NCBI GenBank assembly: GCA_033782935.1
Contig: JAWQEG010002456.1
Location: forward strand, 123,160-187,159
Direction: 5' to 3'
Source: Petrolisthes cinctipes
Lineage: Eukaryota > Arthropoda > Malacostraca > Decapoda > Porcellanidae
DNA: 64,000 nucleotides
Every line of letters begins with the position of its first letter. The first letter of the stretch is position 1. The position numbers were made by a program, and so were the translations under genes. The notes under the pieces were generated by a model. It did not search any database and was not told the DNA's origin. It was given only the letters and a program-made list of their open reading frames with translations. Positions 20,255 to 35,200 of this stretch are shown one piece after another.

Positions 20255-23200
20255 GTATGTAGTGTTGTTTTATTTGTATTTTACCATGTTTCAGAATTTC
20301 TCAGCAAACTTTAGAGGTTTATCATATATTATTAGAAATTCTTTTTTGTGCATGTTTTCATGATGAATTAACAAGAGTACAGATTTAGTAGTGTTATACA
20401 GTATACAAGTCTCCATCTGTGGCAAATACTTGTCAAAATTCCCTTGATTTTTTAAAGTTGCTGTGGGCAATCACCACATTGCCTAATATTCCAGAGAATC
20501 ATGGAATTTCTAAATATGCAATCTTTACAGGTAGGGACTTTGTCAGACCTGGCCATACTCAGTCCCATGCCTCTGCCAGAAGGCCACTGGGCCAAACAGT
20601 TCAGCCTGGGGCAGTGTGGAGCAGGCAGGTGAGGCCAGGTGTGACACCACCAACTGGAGAGGAGAACCAGGAGCCACCACAGACAAAGTTAGTTCTCCAT
20701 TGTTAATTCCATAAGAGGGGAAAATCATTCTGATGACAGACATCAGAATGAAAGACAAGTTTAGGAAAGAAAGTAAATCTTATGTCCCAAGGTATAGAGT
20801 GGATATTTTTTCATTTATTTAACTGCTTATGATATGCAGTATTTTTTTCATTCTTGAAAATAAGGTTTCAGTAGTGTGTCATTCATTCTGAAAATAAAAT
20901 TGACAAAAGGCAGTAAGTAAACTGCTGAGTGGTAAAATAGAGTTGATTTCATTTTTTTTTTAAATTATTATTATTAATTTTTGCCTCGGATTAGGACTGA
21001 CCCCAAGTTGACGACTACGGACTTCCAATTGGCTACGTGGAATGTAGGACGCTTGAATGATGACACGAAAGAGAGAGAGGTTCTGGGAGTGGTAATGAAT
21101 GCAAGGTTGAATGTACAGTATGTGGATTGATGGAAACTAAATGGAAGGGAACATGTGTGAAAGAGTGGGAATGTGGAATGGGGATGTGTGCTGGAATGAA
21201 TGAGAATTTGAGAGCGAAAGAAGTTGTATGTATGTTCATAAGTAATAAATGGAGGGAGTGTGGATCCCTGGGGTCGAGGATTGTGTGGGGAAGAATGAGA
21301 GTGGGAATACAGACTTGGGTGATTGTATATGTGTATGCACCAACAGAAGACAGAGTGGATAGAGTGAAAGAGGAATTTTGGACGAGTGTTGAGGCATGCC
21401 AGGATTGGTTTAATAAGAGTGAAAGAGTGTTTCTGAATGGGGATATGAATGGGAAGGTGGGGAATAGAAAAATAGATGGGGTGGTGGGAGGGTGGGGTGT
21501 GCAGTCAGAGGTGGATGGGAATGACAGTGTACTTGTGGACGTATGTGTGGAAAGGTTGCAGGAGGAGGAATGTCGGGAGGAATTTAGGAGAGTACTTGAG
21601 AGACGACTAGGAGGGTTTGACTTGGAACAAATAGAGGAAGTGGACGAGGTGAGTAGAGTGTTTAAAGAGGAAATATGTGGGGCGTGCGAGGAAGTGTGTG
21701 GGTTGAGGAGAAAGGGGAGAGGAGTGAAAGGAACAGAATGGTGGAATGAGGAGGTGAAATGAGCAGTTGAAGAGAAGAATAAAGCATACAGAGAGTGGTT
21801 GGGTAGTAGAGGAAATAAAGAGTTGGAGAGACAGAAAAGGGAGATGTATGTGGAGAAAAAGAGAGTGGTGAGAGAGAATAAGAGAAGAGTAGACGAGGAA
21901 TTTGGAAGGAGTTTCAGTGAGCAGTGGAGGGAGTGTAAGAAGTTGTTCTGGAAAGAGGTCAAGAAAGTCAGAGAGGGTGACAAAGGAAGTAGAAGGTTGT
22001 GAAAGACATGAATGGGCAGGTGATTATAGAGACGCATGGTAGAGTTGAGAGGTGGAGTGAACACTTTGATGAATTGTTGAATGAAGGATGTGGAATGCCT
22101 GCAAACAGAGTTGGGTGGGGTATGGGAGGAAGAAGAAGAGAGGTAGTGGAGGTGGGGATCAGAAGGTTAGAAGTGAGTGAGGCTTTGAAGAAGGTGAAGA
22201 TGGGTAAAGCATCAGGATTAGATGGAGTGTGTGGTGAGATGCTGAAGTGTGGCAGTGAGATAGTGGTTGATTGGGTGTGGATAATGTGTGGACTGGCATG
22301 GGAGAAGGGAAGTGTGCCTGAAGACTGGAAATCAAGAATTATAGTTCCTCTGTATAAGGGTAAAGGGGAGAGAGGAGTATGTGGTAATCATAGAGGGATA
22401 GGCCTCCTTAGTGTAGTAGGGAAGTTGTACTGTAGGGTAGTGATAGAGAGACTACCGGGTGGATGAGGAGCAGGGTGGGTTTAGGAAGGGAAGAGGGTGT
22501 GTAGACCAGATATTCTCCCTGAGGTTTGCTGTGGAGAAATATCTAGAGAAGGGCAAGAAGTTGTATGCTGCATTTATGGATTTGGAGAAGGCATATGACA
22601 AAGTCGATAGAGAAGGTCTGTGGAAAGTATTGAGAATATATGGAATGGTTGGAAAGTTGCTGGAGGCAATGAAGAGCTTGTATGAGGGTGCAAGAGCGGC
22701 AGTCTGGGTGAAGAATGAGCAAAGTGAGCTTTTTAATGTTGGGTTGAAACAAGGGTGTGTGATGTCCCCATGGTTGTTCAGTGTATATATGGATGAAGTC
22801 ATGAAGGAAATACAGGAAAGAGCAGTGGATGGTGTACCTCTGATAAGAGAGGGGAGTGAGTGGAAGTTGCCTGTGTTGCTGTTTGCTGACAATACATTTC
22901 TGTTGAGTTACGATGAGGGGGAGTTGCAGGGTTTGGTGAATACGTTTGGAGACGTGTGTGAGAAACGGAAAGAGTAAAGTTGTGGTCTTTGAAAGGGGTG
23001 CAGCCACAGGCTGAGGTGAGGTTTAATGGTCAGGTCATGGAGAATGTCAGCTCATTTAAGTATTTGGGCAGTGTGATGAGTAAAGATGGGAGTTTAGAGG
23101 ATGAAGTGCGGGAGAGGGTACAACAGGGGAAGAGGGTTGTGGGAATGCTGAAAACAGTGACAAAGAATAAGGCGAAGAGTATGGAAGTGAAGAACACTTT

Positions 23201-26200
23201 ACATAATAGTGTGGTAATCCTAACACTGATATAGTGGGGTTGAAGAGTGGACGATGACAGAGAGATATAAATCAAGAGTTAGAGGGGTGGAAATGAGTTC
23301 CTTGAGAAGTGCGGATGGAGTAACATGGAGAGAATGACTGATGAATGAAGAAGTACTTGAGCGATGTGGTGTGGATGTGGATGTGCTGGAGAGTGTGGTA
23401 AGGAACACCTTGAGATGGTTCGGTCATGCGGAGTGTATGGGCAGCGAGAGGTATATGAGTTGAGAGGTATATGAGTGAGAGTGGCATTGGCTGGGAGGAG
23501 GGACGCCAGTTGGCGGGGGACAGAGGTGCATGGAGGCTAATCATTGTGGCCACCCCCTGTGGGGATTGAGGCATCTGGCAATAGATGGATAGAATTTTTC
23601 TTTTCTCACTAGGAGCACACATTTTTTAAGTAAGAAAAGAAATAAGAAGAGGAAGTGTAGAATAGATAAGTTGTGGTCTCTCCACAGGTACTATTCAGTG
23701 GTATGGTGCAAGAGGTCGAACAAGAAGCACAAAAAATGGGAGGGAGACGCTGTCTTGATTGTCAAAACACGTAGTGTTGTCCTCAAGGTGAGACTTAGAG
23801 TTATCCCAAGTTTTAGAGTCTTGTGAGAGGGTGATGGAGCATGTGGAGGGAAAGAGTGAGTATATATGGGTGGCTACCATACTGTACAAAAACACCATTT
23901 CCTGTACTAAAATCACGGAATATGGGTTAAATAGTAAATAGTAATAGTAATTGAATTTTACACACTGTGTTACAGAACAGACAACAATTTGATTTAGCAT
24001 TCTGTTTCTTGCTACAGTTTGTAGTAATCAGTAGTCATCAACCTCAAGCCTTTTGTTTCCATTGTTCTCTTTTTCAGGATGCAGAGGGTCATGAGGTGTG
24101 GGATGGGGATTTAGCTTGACCTTATTCCTTTCAGTCATCAAAAATTTACTGTTGATTGCATTCAGGATATGGATGATGATGAGTCTAAAATGCTGTCGTA
24201 CTTGTAACGATAATGAATTTATTATTAAACAAAAAGTCACCCTTGATCACATTTTGTAAGGTAGATCAGATATCAAAGTAGCTTTTGTATGATGGATAAT
24301 AGCCTGGACTGATTATTTTAATTTCCATAAGTTACTGTACCTTTGTACTGTTTTGCAGGATACAGAGGGTCGTGAGATAGGGCGTGGAATGGGATATAAG
24401 CTGGCTGACCTTGCCTCCCTCCAGGATGGTAGTACTCTTCCTGTGGGCTCCAAAGAGGTTGAGGTGAATACTTGAAGTGGTGGCCTATTTGGCACATGGT
24501 GGTAATTACTTCTGTATGCTCACCGCGGTGGGCGGTATGTCTCATAACGTAAATCTTATTTTTCTCTTTTGTGGGCAAGACAAGAGAAAGGTTGCCCATT
24601 TTGAGAGGCTGTGCCAAGAACCCCTCACTCCCACATACACACATCCCTCCTATGACTTGCAAAATAGCAGTGAGCTACAGAGAGCGGAATGTGAGGGAAT
24701 AATCCAAGTATTGTACCTGTACTACAGCTTTGACTGAAACATTTTTAACTTTTCATTGATTATTAAGATGTCTCCTTGTCCTCATATTGCTATTATTAAG
24801 ATTGTTAAACCAATTTTCTATTTATTTACATCACAAAATCACCACCTACATATAGCAAATTTTCTGTCATCCTTTGTGTAATAAATTTCTACTATAGTCC
24901 ATGATCTAGCTCCCTATAGCAAATTTCTATCACTTCACAGATCCAGAGTTCCATATCAGCAGAGAGCTTTGCCAGTGGTTCTTGCTTTATTGGTGAGATG
25001 GAGCCGTCTCCTGCAACACAACCTTTGGTCCGACCCCGCCCTAAGCCCAAGCCCTTCCGACTGCCCACCCTGTCCCGTCCATCACACACCACTGAGAACA
25101 ACCGCAGCAACCCTACTCCACTGTTTGACCCAGCACGACCGGATGCTCTGGTGATGCCTAGACCACCCTCTCAACACCAGGTAAGTTCTTGTGGTGGGAA
25201 TGTTGTCCTAGAAAATGCATATTGGTCATAAGAGTAATTCAGTAGTATTGAACTGCAGATAGCCTCTTGTTATTACAGCATTTTTGCTTGTCAAGAAAAT
25301 GAGTATTATGGTGTGATAATACAATATATATTAAAAAATATTGGAAATGATATGAAATTAATATCCAATAGCTCAGTTACCCAAGTAAGGTCCCAGAAAC
25401 TCCTTATTACCTTAAAATGCATTTGTCTTTCAAGCATTAGATGAAGCAATATTCAACCAGCATCAGACTTACTGGTCCTTTCAAAGCTGCTTGCTAAAGC
25501 TATGCTAACTAGGCTACTAGAGTGAGTTGGTACGTTTTTACTCTAGTTCAGGGTTTAATATACAGCCACAGTCAAATATCCACCGGCACTTTCCTTCCAT
25601 CGTTGTAAATATCTTGGTAATAAAGAACAACACGTGTATGATCTTACAGCACTTCATAATAATAATAATAATAATTGAGGGGGTTGAGTTGACGTAAGGT
25701 GTTGTATGATTATATTTTGATATGATACTGATTTATTTGCATGATGGAAGAAAAGAGTCGGTGGTTATTTGATTGTGGCTGTACCAGTATGCATTCAAGG
25801 GGTCCATAATGTAGTCCATATAATCAAAGTTAATTATTCCATCAAAATGTGCAAGGAAACAAATGACCAAGGCTGTTCTACTGAGGTAATGTGTTACCTT
25901 GTATAATTTAAAGGAATAAACACAGTAGCTTCTAGATTTTCAGCAGCACTACAGGCCACTTAAGAGGCTAATGTGTAGGCAAATAAGAGAACAATGATTT
26001 CTCAAAATTGTGCCAAGAAAGAGAGACTCACTAATTTTTGTTAAGATTGGCTCCTAAAGGACCATGATAAATGCTTGCTTACAGTGTACTTTGGCTGTGG
26101 ATATACTGTTCTAAGCATGATTTATAACCTTAACTTAACGCTATGCCATATCCTCCATGACGTCGGCAACCATGGATTTTTATCTTTCTCTGTCTCTTGC

Positions 26201-29200
26201 AGCTCTAATGAACTGCACGCTTGTCATTCCTCCTCGTGCTAACTTCACTAATCCCTCCATGTATTTTACTCTTGGTCTTCCTCTTCCTCCCTCCACCACT
26301 CCAGTCGTAATCAGATTCTCCAGCCCTTGTCTCCTCATTATATGGCCAAAAAACTTCAGCTGTCTTCCCCTCACCACCCTCATCAACTCTATTCTCCTCC
26401 ACCATCTCCAGTACCGCTTCATTCGTCATTCTTGCCGTCCATGGTATCTTCATCATTCTCCTCCACAACCACATCTCCATCGCTTCTAATCTCCTTACCA
26501 TCTCCACTGGCAACGTCCAACTCTCCACACTGTATAATGATGTTGACCACACATGGGTTTCGATCAAACTCTTTCTTGTCTGTATTGATAGCTTCCTGTT
26601 TGTCAACATGCTCCTCATAATACCAAATGCATTCTTTGCTATTCCTATTCTCCTTTTAATTTCAGTACCGTATCTCACATCTTCTGTAACAACACTTCAC
26701 AAATAGCTGAAGCTCGCCACCCTTTCCACTGTCTAGTCATCACAATGCAACTCCATTCTTGGTGTTGGTATCTTCTTTGACATTAGTCTACCATACCTTT
26801 TGTTTTTCTTACATTTATTGTCAAACCTTTATTTTCACTTTCCTCTTTTACTCTATTAAAGATCATTTGCAATTTTTTATTAGTACAGTATCTGCTAATA
26901 ACACCATATCATCTGCATATCTCAGGTTATTAATATTTCTTCCTCCGATACTTATTCCCTCACATTCTCTGATGTTTCTCATTATCATCTCTCCATATAA
27001 TGAAAACAGATCTGGTGACTACACACACCCTGCCTGACACCTCTTCTAATTGCCGTTTCTTCTCCATCAACTCTTACACAAGCCTTCTGTGTTCAGTATA
27101 GATTCTTTATCACTCTATATTCTTTTTCAGGTATTCCAACATTTTTCAATATTTCCATTAAATCTGCATGTCTTACTCTGTCAAAGGCTTTCTCATAGTC
27201 AATAAAACACACATACAGGTCTCTCTGTTCCTCTATAACTCTTTTGGCCATGGTTCGTAGCATGAATATTGCATTGGTCGTACCTTTTCCTTTTATAAAC
27301 CCACACTGTTCCTCAGAGACTTCACGTTTTATTATTTATCTTATTCGTCTAAGTATAACTTTCAGTATGATTATTGTTATCTGGCTCATAATGCTGATTC
27401 ATACTTATTGTATTGTCATAATGTGTAAAGTTCAGTCAACTGCACAGTGCATGTCTCCTGATAAGGTACAATATTACAACTTGGAGAGTGCAGTGCCATA
27501 ATAGATTCAATTTCAATCATACTACCAGGAGTTGCTTGGTTATCTCACTTGTGTTCTTTGATCTGTTTGAGTTTACTACAATTACTGTATTTCCTTTATG
27601 ACATTTCTATTAACCATCACTAAAGTTTTCATTCCATTATGACAGTGGCAAAACAGCAACAGTGTGGTGGTGGATGTTGTCGTCGACCCACATGTCTCTG
27701 GCCACCTCCGTCCCCACCAGCAGGAGGGCGTCGTCTTCCTATATGAGTGTGTCATGGGGTACCGAACGCACGACACAAATGGTGCCATACTCGCTGATGA
27801 AATGGGCCTGGGCAAGACCCTGCAATGTGTAGCACTGGTTTGGACATTACTGAAGCAGGTTGGTCTTTGTAATTTAAAATATTATACTGAAGTACTGAAG
27901 TTTTTACTCTCTCCTGTAGTAATAAGCTAGGGTGTGGAGTTGGAGTCAAAGAGTCAGAGTCCGATGCTTTTTGGCTGGAGTCAGAAAAAATACATCCGAC
28001 TTTGACTCCTTAATGTGATCAATTCTCGTATAAGGTACTTGAGGTGAAAAATAGGCTAGTGTCGTGAAATTTCTATTAATTTGTGGAAAAAAATAGCCTT
28101 TGTGGAAGCTGTTGTGCAAAGTTTTTGTGGAAATATTGATTCTAGTCATGTAACATGGACTGATTATTATTATTATTATTATTTTACTTCATGATGTTTT
28201 GAATGAATTACCATGTAGATCACTGATTTATATCATATAAATATCAAACGATGTCAGTGAAAGATACGTGATACTTGGTGAGTCTGTTTCCTAAGTCTCT
28301 ACTTTTTAGTTTTTAATCACAACACTGATAATGTGAACTAATGGTTGGCACCCTGGTAATAGTACAGTATATGCAGGAAGCCCTCATTAAACACTCTGAT
28401 TATGGGCAGGATATATATCATGTGTAATGAATCTGTATGTTGAAAGGCCTTGAATCTATGGAAAGTTGAGGGTTTATGCATACAGTAAACTGAAATTTGC
28501 ATGCAGTAAGACCAGTGTATACTAGACCATTACACACTTCAAATTAATCACTATCCTGTAGAAAGTACATGTACACTGTATGAATATTCATCTTGCATAA
28601 GTGAAGCTGTGTATAATTGCTAACTTCCTGAATAGTCTATTCTTGCATACAGCCCTGTATATCATGACATATATTTAAAGACATTCTTCTGATTCCCCTG
28701 AGGATATCTTGAGACGAATGAATTTTGTCTTATTTTTACGCTTCAGGACCCATACCATCAGCGGCCAGTGGTGCGACGTGTGTTGGTGGTGACTCCCTCC
28801 AGCCTGACTGTCAACTGGGGCAAAGAGTTTACTAAGTGGCTGGGCAGGTCAAGACTCCAGGTGTACATTGTCGACCAAAACAACAAGGTCAGGAGAATGA
28901 CACAAGATGGAAACACAAGAGATGAGGATATGATAGGCTGTTTTCAGTATTCCAATGAAAAATACTATCAATTAGTTTTTTTTGCGAATCTGGCAATCCT
29001 ATACCAGTTTGTAAATGGGGGAATTCAAGAATTCCTTAAGGTTTAGGTAGAGGTTTTAGATACTTTGCTTTTCTATTAACTTGGAAATTATAATGCAGTT
29101 AATATGCAATAGAATTCCATAGATGCATCATGGAGTTATTTATTCTATGTGGTGACTTCTGCTAGATAATACAGGAGAATTAGAACTTCCTTGAATCATC

Positions 29201-32200
29201 TACATCATTACTGTATTGTCATACAAATCCTGCCAATAGATCACTCAACTATAAATTATATTTATATTATGACAGATTGAGTAGAGTATTGTTTGCATTT
29301 ATAGGACAAATACAGTCATTCATAGAATATTGGCTACCACTGCCACCACAAGAACAATCTCTTTAAGCAGAGAACTATAGTATACATGTATATTATTTTT
29401 TTGAAGAATTGAGGATGTTTTCCAGCAAGAATTCTCGTTAATCACAAAGTTATATCATACTGCCACAGTGCCACATATTGACTGCAAGTAGTTCAGGGAT
29501 GGAAGAAGGAACACCTTAAGGAAGCTACTGTATCATTAATGTCATGTAAATTCCACAGGCAGAAAACTTTGGTAAGCAGACCATTAGCCCTGTGATGGTT
29601 ATATCCTACGAGATGTTCATACGCTGTGCCCAGGCCATCAAGGAACTCAAATTTGATCTCATGATTTGTGATGAGGGACACAGGCTGAAGAATGCCAACA
29701 TCAAGACGGCATCACTGCTGGGAAGCATTGGGTGCAAGAGAAGGGTACTGCTGACTGGTACCCCACTGCAAAATGATATACAGGTGAGGAATGTTGAAGA
29801 TGTCGGTGAATGAAGAATTCGATTTGATGCTGCAATAGTAGGATACAGTAAGCCCTCATCTTAAACAAATTTTATTGCCTTGAAATATCTGGAAATGTAT
29901 AGTTTGTCAGGAAACCTTGTACCCAGTATAACATATAGAGATCTCAATAAAGTAAAAAATGCTAAGATTAAGCACAGTATTGTATTGTACAGTAAAATTT
30001 ATTTATTAATTTTTTTATATATACCAGGCCTTTATCTCCATGCTGGAGGTAACCCTTTGCTAGGGAAATCTTACAGAGGAGAGGTTCCCTGTGCCCGAGT
30101 CAGCTTCAGCTATGGCTGCCTAAGCAGGAAGGCCTCTGACAGCCGACTCAAGCTCCCCTACTCCTGCTCACAGGGGTGGTAACCTCTGGTAACAGTGAGA
30201 GATATATACTGTGTCCCGAGCAGGACTCGAACGATGGACCACAGATACTGCAGCCACGCACTCTACCACTGTGCTTGCCAGATTTAATTATATTGCACTT
30301 CATTATATTACACAAGGTGACTGAGTGGTTAGTGTGCTGGACTCTTAACATATAAGCTTAATCCTCTCAGGTGAGGGGCTGAGAATATTTACTCTTCCAA
30401 ATCAAGTTTCAGGCACTAACTATAAGGCGACCGAGCATTGTAAAACACCCTCGCTAGTACCATAACAGCTACAGTATTTGGGAATTACTGTAACTTCCCT
30501 CCCTCTGTGGCTGGGTGCCAGTTCGGAAGTTGTGACGTGTGTGTGTGTGGGTAGCAGTTGACCTGGGCCATGGTAACGGGCTTGATGAAGCCTACGACCA
30601 GTGTCGGAACATAAAAGAAAAAAAGTGAATGTAACTGTGAAATGCCACCCCATGTTATTAACTTCATTTTTTCATCTTGGGACTGCAGAAAATACAGCTT
30701 GTGTCTATACTATACCTAGAATTTCATAAAGGCATTAGTACCAACTTATTGGGCATTTCATCTACATTGCAGGAACTTTATGCTCTGGTAGAATTTGTCA
30801 ACCCTGGAGTGCTGGGGTCCTCAGCATCCTTTCGCCATGTGTACGAGGACCCCATAGTGGCCTCACAGCAGCCCCAGTCCACAGAGGAGGAGCGTCAGCT
30901 TGGTTAGTTATATATATATATATAATGGTTGACAGCTACTGCAGTTTTCATATTCCCTACTCAGTTTTTTTTACTGATGTCCTGAGGTTAAAGAATATTA
31001 CTTATTTCTGTTAATCCATACTGAACAGCTTTCATTTTTAAGGCTTAGACACTTTGAAACATCACAAATAAAAAATGTAATTGGGTAAGGTTTTGAAGGC
31101 CCCTGCCTTCTACAGACTATTTTGTGGCAAACTTTGGAGGAATCAGGGGCCTATGACTTGACAAGAACAGGCTTTTTAAACCAAAGAAAAGTACAGTACA
31201 GTAGATCCTTTTTTTGCTGATTTTAATTTTGCAATCCACCTATTTTGCGAAGTTACCGCTAGAATTAGATTATGAAAATATCTTTATTTTACAAGCTATC
31301 CTCAAGCTTTGCATAATGGCCTGGCAAAAATAGCACTGCCACACTATATCTACAACATTTGCGAAATATTCACTCTGTATTGCGAACACAGCTGAATGAA
31401 AATTGTCTTCTCGCGCTACTTTTTATATGCGTAGGAGTGATAACGTCATGAGCTGTGACATGTCATCACTCGAAAGAGTATATCCACGATGGCCGTGGTC
31501 TATCTCCATGGTGTGGTTCTGTTCTAGCCTCGAGTTGCAAACAATAGCCCGAGATCCACGTGTGTTCTGACTGGTATTCAATCTTTCGCAAATCTGTGTG
31601 TGTTTTTATCAGCAAACAATGACCATGAGATTCCTCATTCTTCAGTTAGTTTAATCGTAGATAGCACCCCCCACCTTCCCTGCAATCCCAGTTTTCATTC
31701 GAGTCACAGAAATAAAGATTGAAGTGAGTTTTACAAATGATGTTTTCTGATCATCTTATACAATGTTTCTATTGACATGTGTTTTAAGTCATAACCGTAA
31801 AATGATGGAGGCAAGTTAGATAAAAAAAATGAGTAAATGTACTTATTAGAGGGAAAGTGCTGACCATTTTGCATTAAATACATTTAATCAATTGTTTGAT
31901 TTTTGCAATTTTTAACATTGCAAGGTTTTTTGTCAACAATTTTCTCGCAAAAGAGGGGGATGTACTGTACTGTGTTTTTATTTGTGTGTTGGAAATTGTC
32001 ATATGAAATTAGGTACTCTCCTCTGAAGCCTTCCTATCATCAGCTACAAGTCTAAATATATAATATCTTTTGTCACCGCAACTATACAAGTACCTAGTGG
32101 TCTTTCATTTACTTGTAGATTGCTCTATTGCAGTAGAAACCTGTGAGACATTCATATTGTTGTAGAAAAATAATATTTGCCTTCTCAGGAACCAGTCGGG

Positions 32201-35200
32201 CAGCTCAGCTCAACAGGATCACCTCGATGTTCATCCTCCGACGCACGCAGGAGGTCATCAACAGGTGGGACTCTTGTCATAACAGGCAGAAACCTGTAGT
32301 AGCCCATAGAAAAGTAGTGACATTCTGATAGTGCTTAGCAATGTAATGGACTCAATCTTCTCAAAAGATGCTTGAGTATTGTAAATATTTTATTATACAT
32401 TTCTTGTTTTCAAGAAAATACTGATTGTGTTTCTGGATGAGTTTTAAGGTTGTGTTTATATTGATTGACTGGAATAGGCAGTAGTTGTTGTTGTTGTTGA
32501 AGTTATTCAGGCTGTCTGGCCAAGCAGCCCCGAGCCCCTGAGGAAGGCCATGGCCTGAACCGGGCTTTCCCACAGTGCCCTCAAAGAGTGTATGTTGCTT
32601 GTGGCCCTGACAATATCAGTAACATACCTCTTAGACACCTTGGACCACAATGAGTACAAGCACTTACTAACATAGAAAACTACAGCCACTCACACAATAC
32701 AATACCCAACATCTGGAAGCATCACCCACCTTTGTACCCCTTCCAAAGAGGCAGTAGTGAAAGTTGGTAATAAGGGCTCTTCCTCAATTGATATTTTTAT
32801 ATTCCTTCTTCTATAAATGTTGTATTTTAGCACAGCAAGTCCTCATTCATGATAAACAGTACTGTAGTTTCATTTGATGAAACTACATTGTTAAATACAA
32901 CACTCCAAGAGTTTCCTCCAACTATGAACAGATATCTACCTGCCAAGAGTGAGTACGTAGTGTTTTGCCAGCCCACTGAGACCCAGCTGGAGGTGTACCA
33001 TCGTGTGCTGGGTTGCCGTGGCCTAAATAGTTGCCTGGCTGCACCCAATGGTACCGACACCCTCTCAGCCCTCATGACTCTACGCAAGGTGTGCAACCAC
33101 CCTGCTCTACTGGCCAGGGGTGCAGATGAAGAAACAGTAAAGAGTGAACTAATCAAGGAAGTGGCAGCATTCCTTCCCAGCCACTTGGAAGTCGGCAAGT
33201 ATGAGGAAACGGTATGTATGCATATTATCGTGCCTGTTTTGCCACTAAACATAGGCTTCAATCATGTCTCAAGATCCAGATCATCATACTCATACATACA
33301 GTAATACCCCTCCATACATCATTATGTGGTTCCAAAGGTCACAGTGTATGCCAAATTTTAGCGTAGCCCATATGTGAGGATTGTGAGAAAGAAAGGATGA
33401 TGCTAGTGATTAAAAGCGTCATATGGTTTTGAGGGAAGAATATGTTTTAAGTGATTATTAGTTATTAAAAAAGTGTCGGGTGTCACGGTTGACGGTACCA
33501 TCATTCATAATAGAAAACGTATATTTTTCTGGATGTTTTTTTTAGGGGAAATCCGGGATACGCTAAAGCGATATATGCCACGACCTTTGAAACCAATTAT
33601 TGGCGTACGTTGGGGTATTACTGTATATGGTACAGTACGGTAGTGTATTTATATTGTATTTGCCTTGTGATATTTGTCTAGATCCCTTGTACATTTAGGA
33701 AAATTATATAGTCAAGACTGTTTTTGCACACTATAGTGTAATCCAATATCAACACCATAGCTATTATTCGGTCATCATTATATACTGTATTTCCAGTGTG
33801 TAAATCAGTTACTAACATAATTTGTCCAACCCCCAGGACAGCGGAAAATTAGCAGTGCTGTCATGCATGCTGTGGGCACTTCATGAGTCCGAGACACGGG
33901 AAAAAATTGTTGTTGTGTCAAACTACACATCAACATTGGATGTGGTGGCAGCTTTGTGTAAGCGGTACAGTTACACACATCTGAGGTTGGATGGCAGTAC
34001 CCCAACACACCGCCGCCAGCAGCTGGTTGACCGCTTCAACTGTGCGACATCCAATGATTGTAAGGATATGGGCTTAGTTGGTAATACTATACTGTACAGT
34101 ACTGTCCAGCCGGCGGCAAATGTCCTGTCGTCAAATCAGCTAAGTCGTAAATTAAGTATGGAATATAAGCACAGACTCGTGAACTAAAATCTCCCAGAGG
34201 TCTTTTAATTTACCCCCTGGATATTGTAATTCTGTATGGTTAATGTGTTTGTTCGATGATTAGCTTTTATGTTTAGCTTCCAAAGAGTGCTAAGTGTGGC
34301 AACACGACTTTTGCCGCTGACTGTACCCTACATAATACAGCATAGTACAGCTGTTTATTTCTCTCCTTTATTATAAACAAGGAGGCATTTAACTTGCTGC
34401 ATACCATTAGAAATTTGTTCATGTATCTTAATATTTTCCATTGGGTATAAAACTCACATTGTTGTCTTTACCAGCCCTCCCACAGGCTTGTAAAGACATC
34501 TTTATACTGTATACAGATTTCCTTAAGGTACATATGGTCAATGCTTTAGTAATTGGTGTATAAGCAGAGGCCAGCAAAGTGGATGTGCTATATCTATCTA
34601 TAGCTCTGACGCCTCGTTCCCTCTGGGAATTCTCCCCAAGGGGGTCTCCAGTTTTCCCTTTTCCAACACTCCCTCCTTACTTGGTCAAGCCCTCCTCTGT
34701 CCCTTATCTTTTTCTCCCTTACATACTCTTCCACTCTGTTCTCCCATCTGACCGGTGGTCTGCCTCTCATTCCAGGTCCCACAAATTCACTTCCATACCC
34801 CTTTTTGCCAACTTCACGTCTTGCATTCTCTCAACATGTCCAAGCCACCTCAATATATTATGCTTTACCCTCTCAACCATGCCACACTCGATACCAATTC
34901 CCTTCTCACTCATACCACATCTCACATACACCCTCTCATTACTTTCTCCATCTCACCTGGTAAGGCCACATACTCCTTTCAAGTAACTCATTGCCATTGT
35001 ACCCTAAATATATTTATTAGCTCACATTGTTTGTTCTCTACATATATATACTGTATACTGTACTGTATATATACATATATATTGTATTAATAATTTGTTT
35101 TGTAGTTGTGTTCCTGCTGAGTGCTAGGGCTGGAGGGGTAGGGCTGAACTTGGTTGGAGCCTCACGTATCCTGCTGTATGACTTGGACTGGAACCCGGCC

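Noticed and set aside
21033..22064. Long minus-strand frame of 343 codons
   Set aside because: It is the antisense shadow of the LINE endonuclease and linker, with biased Ser/Leu/Thr composition.
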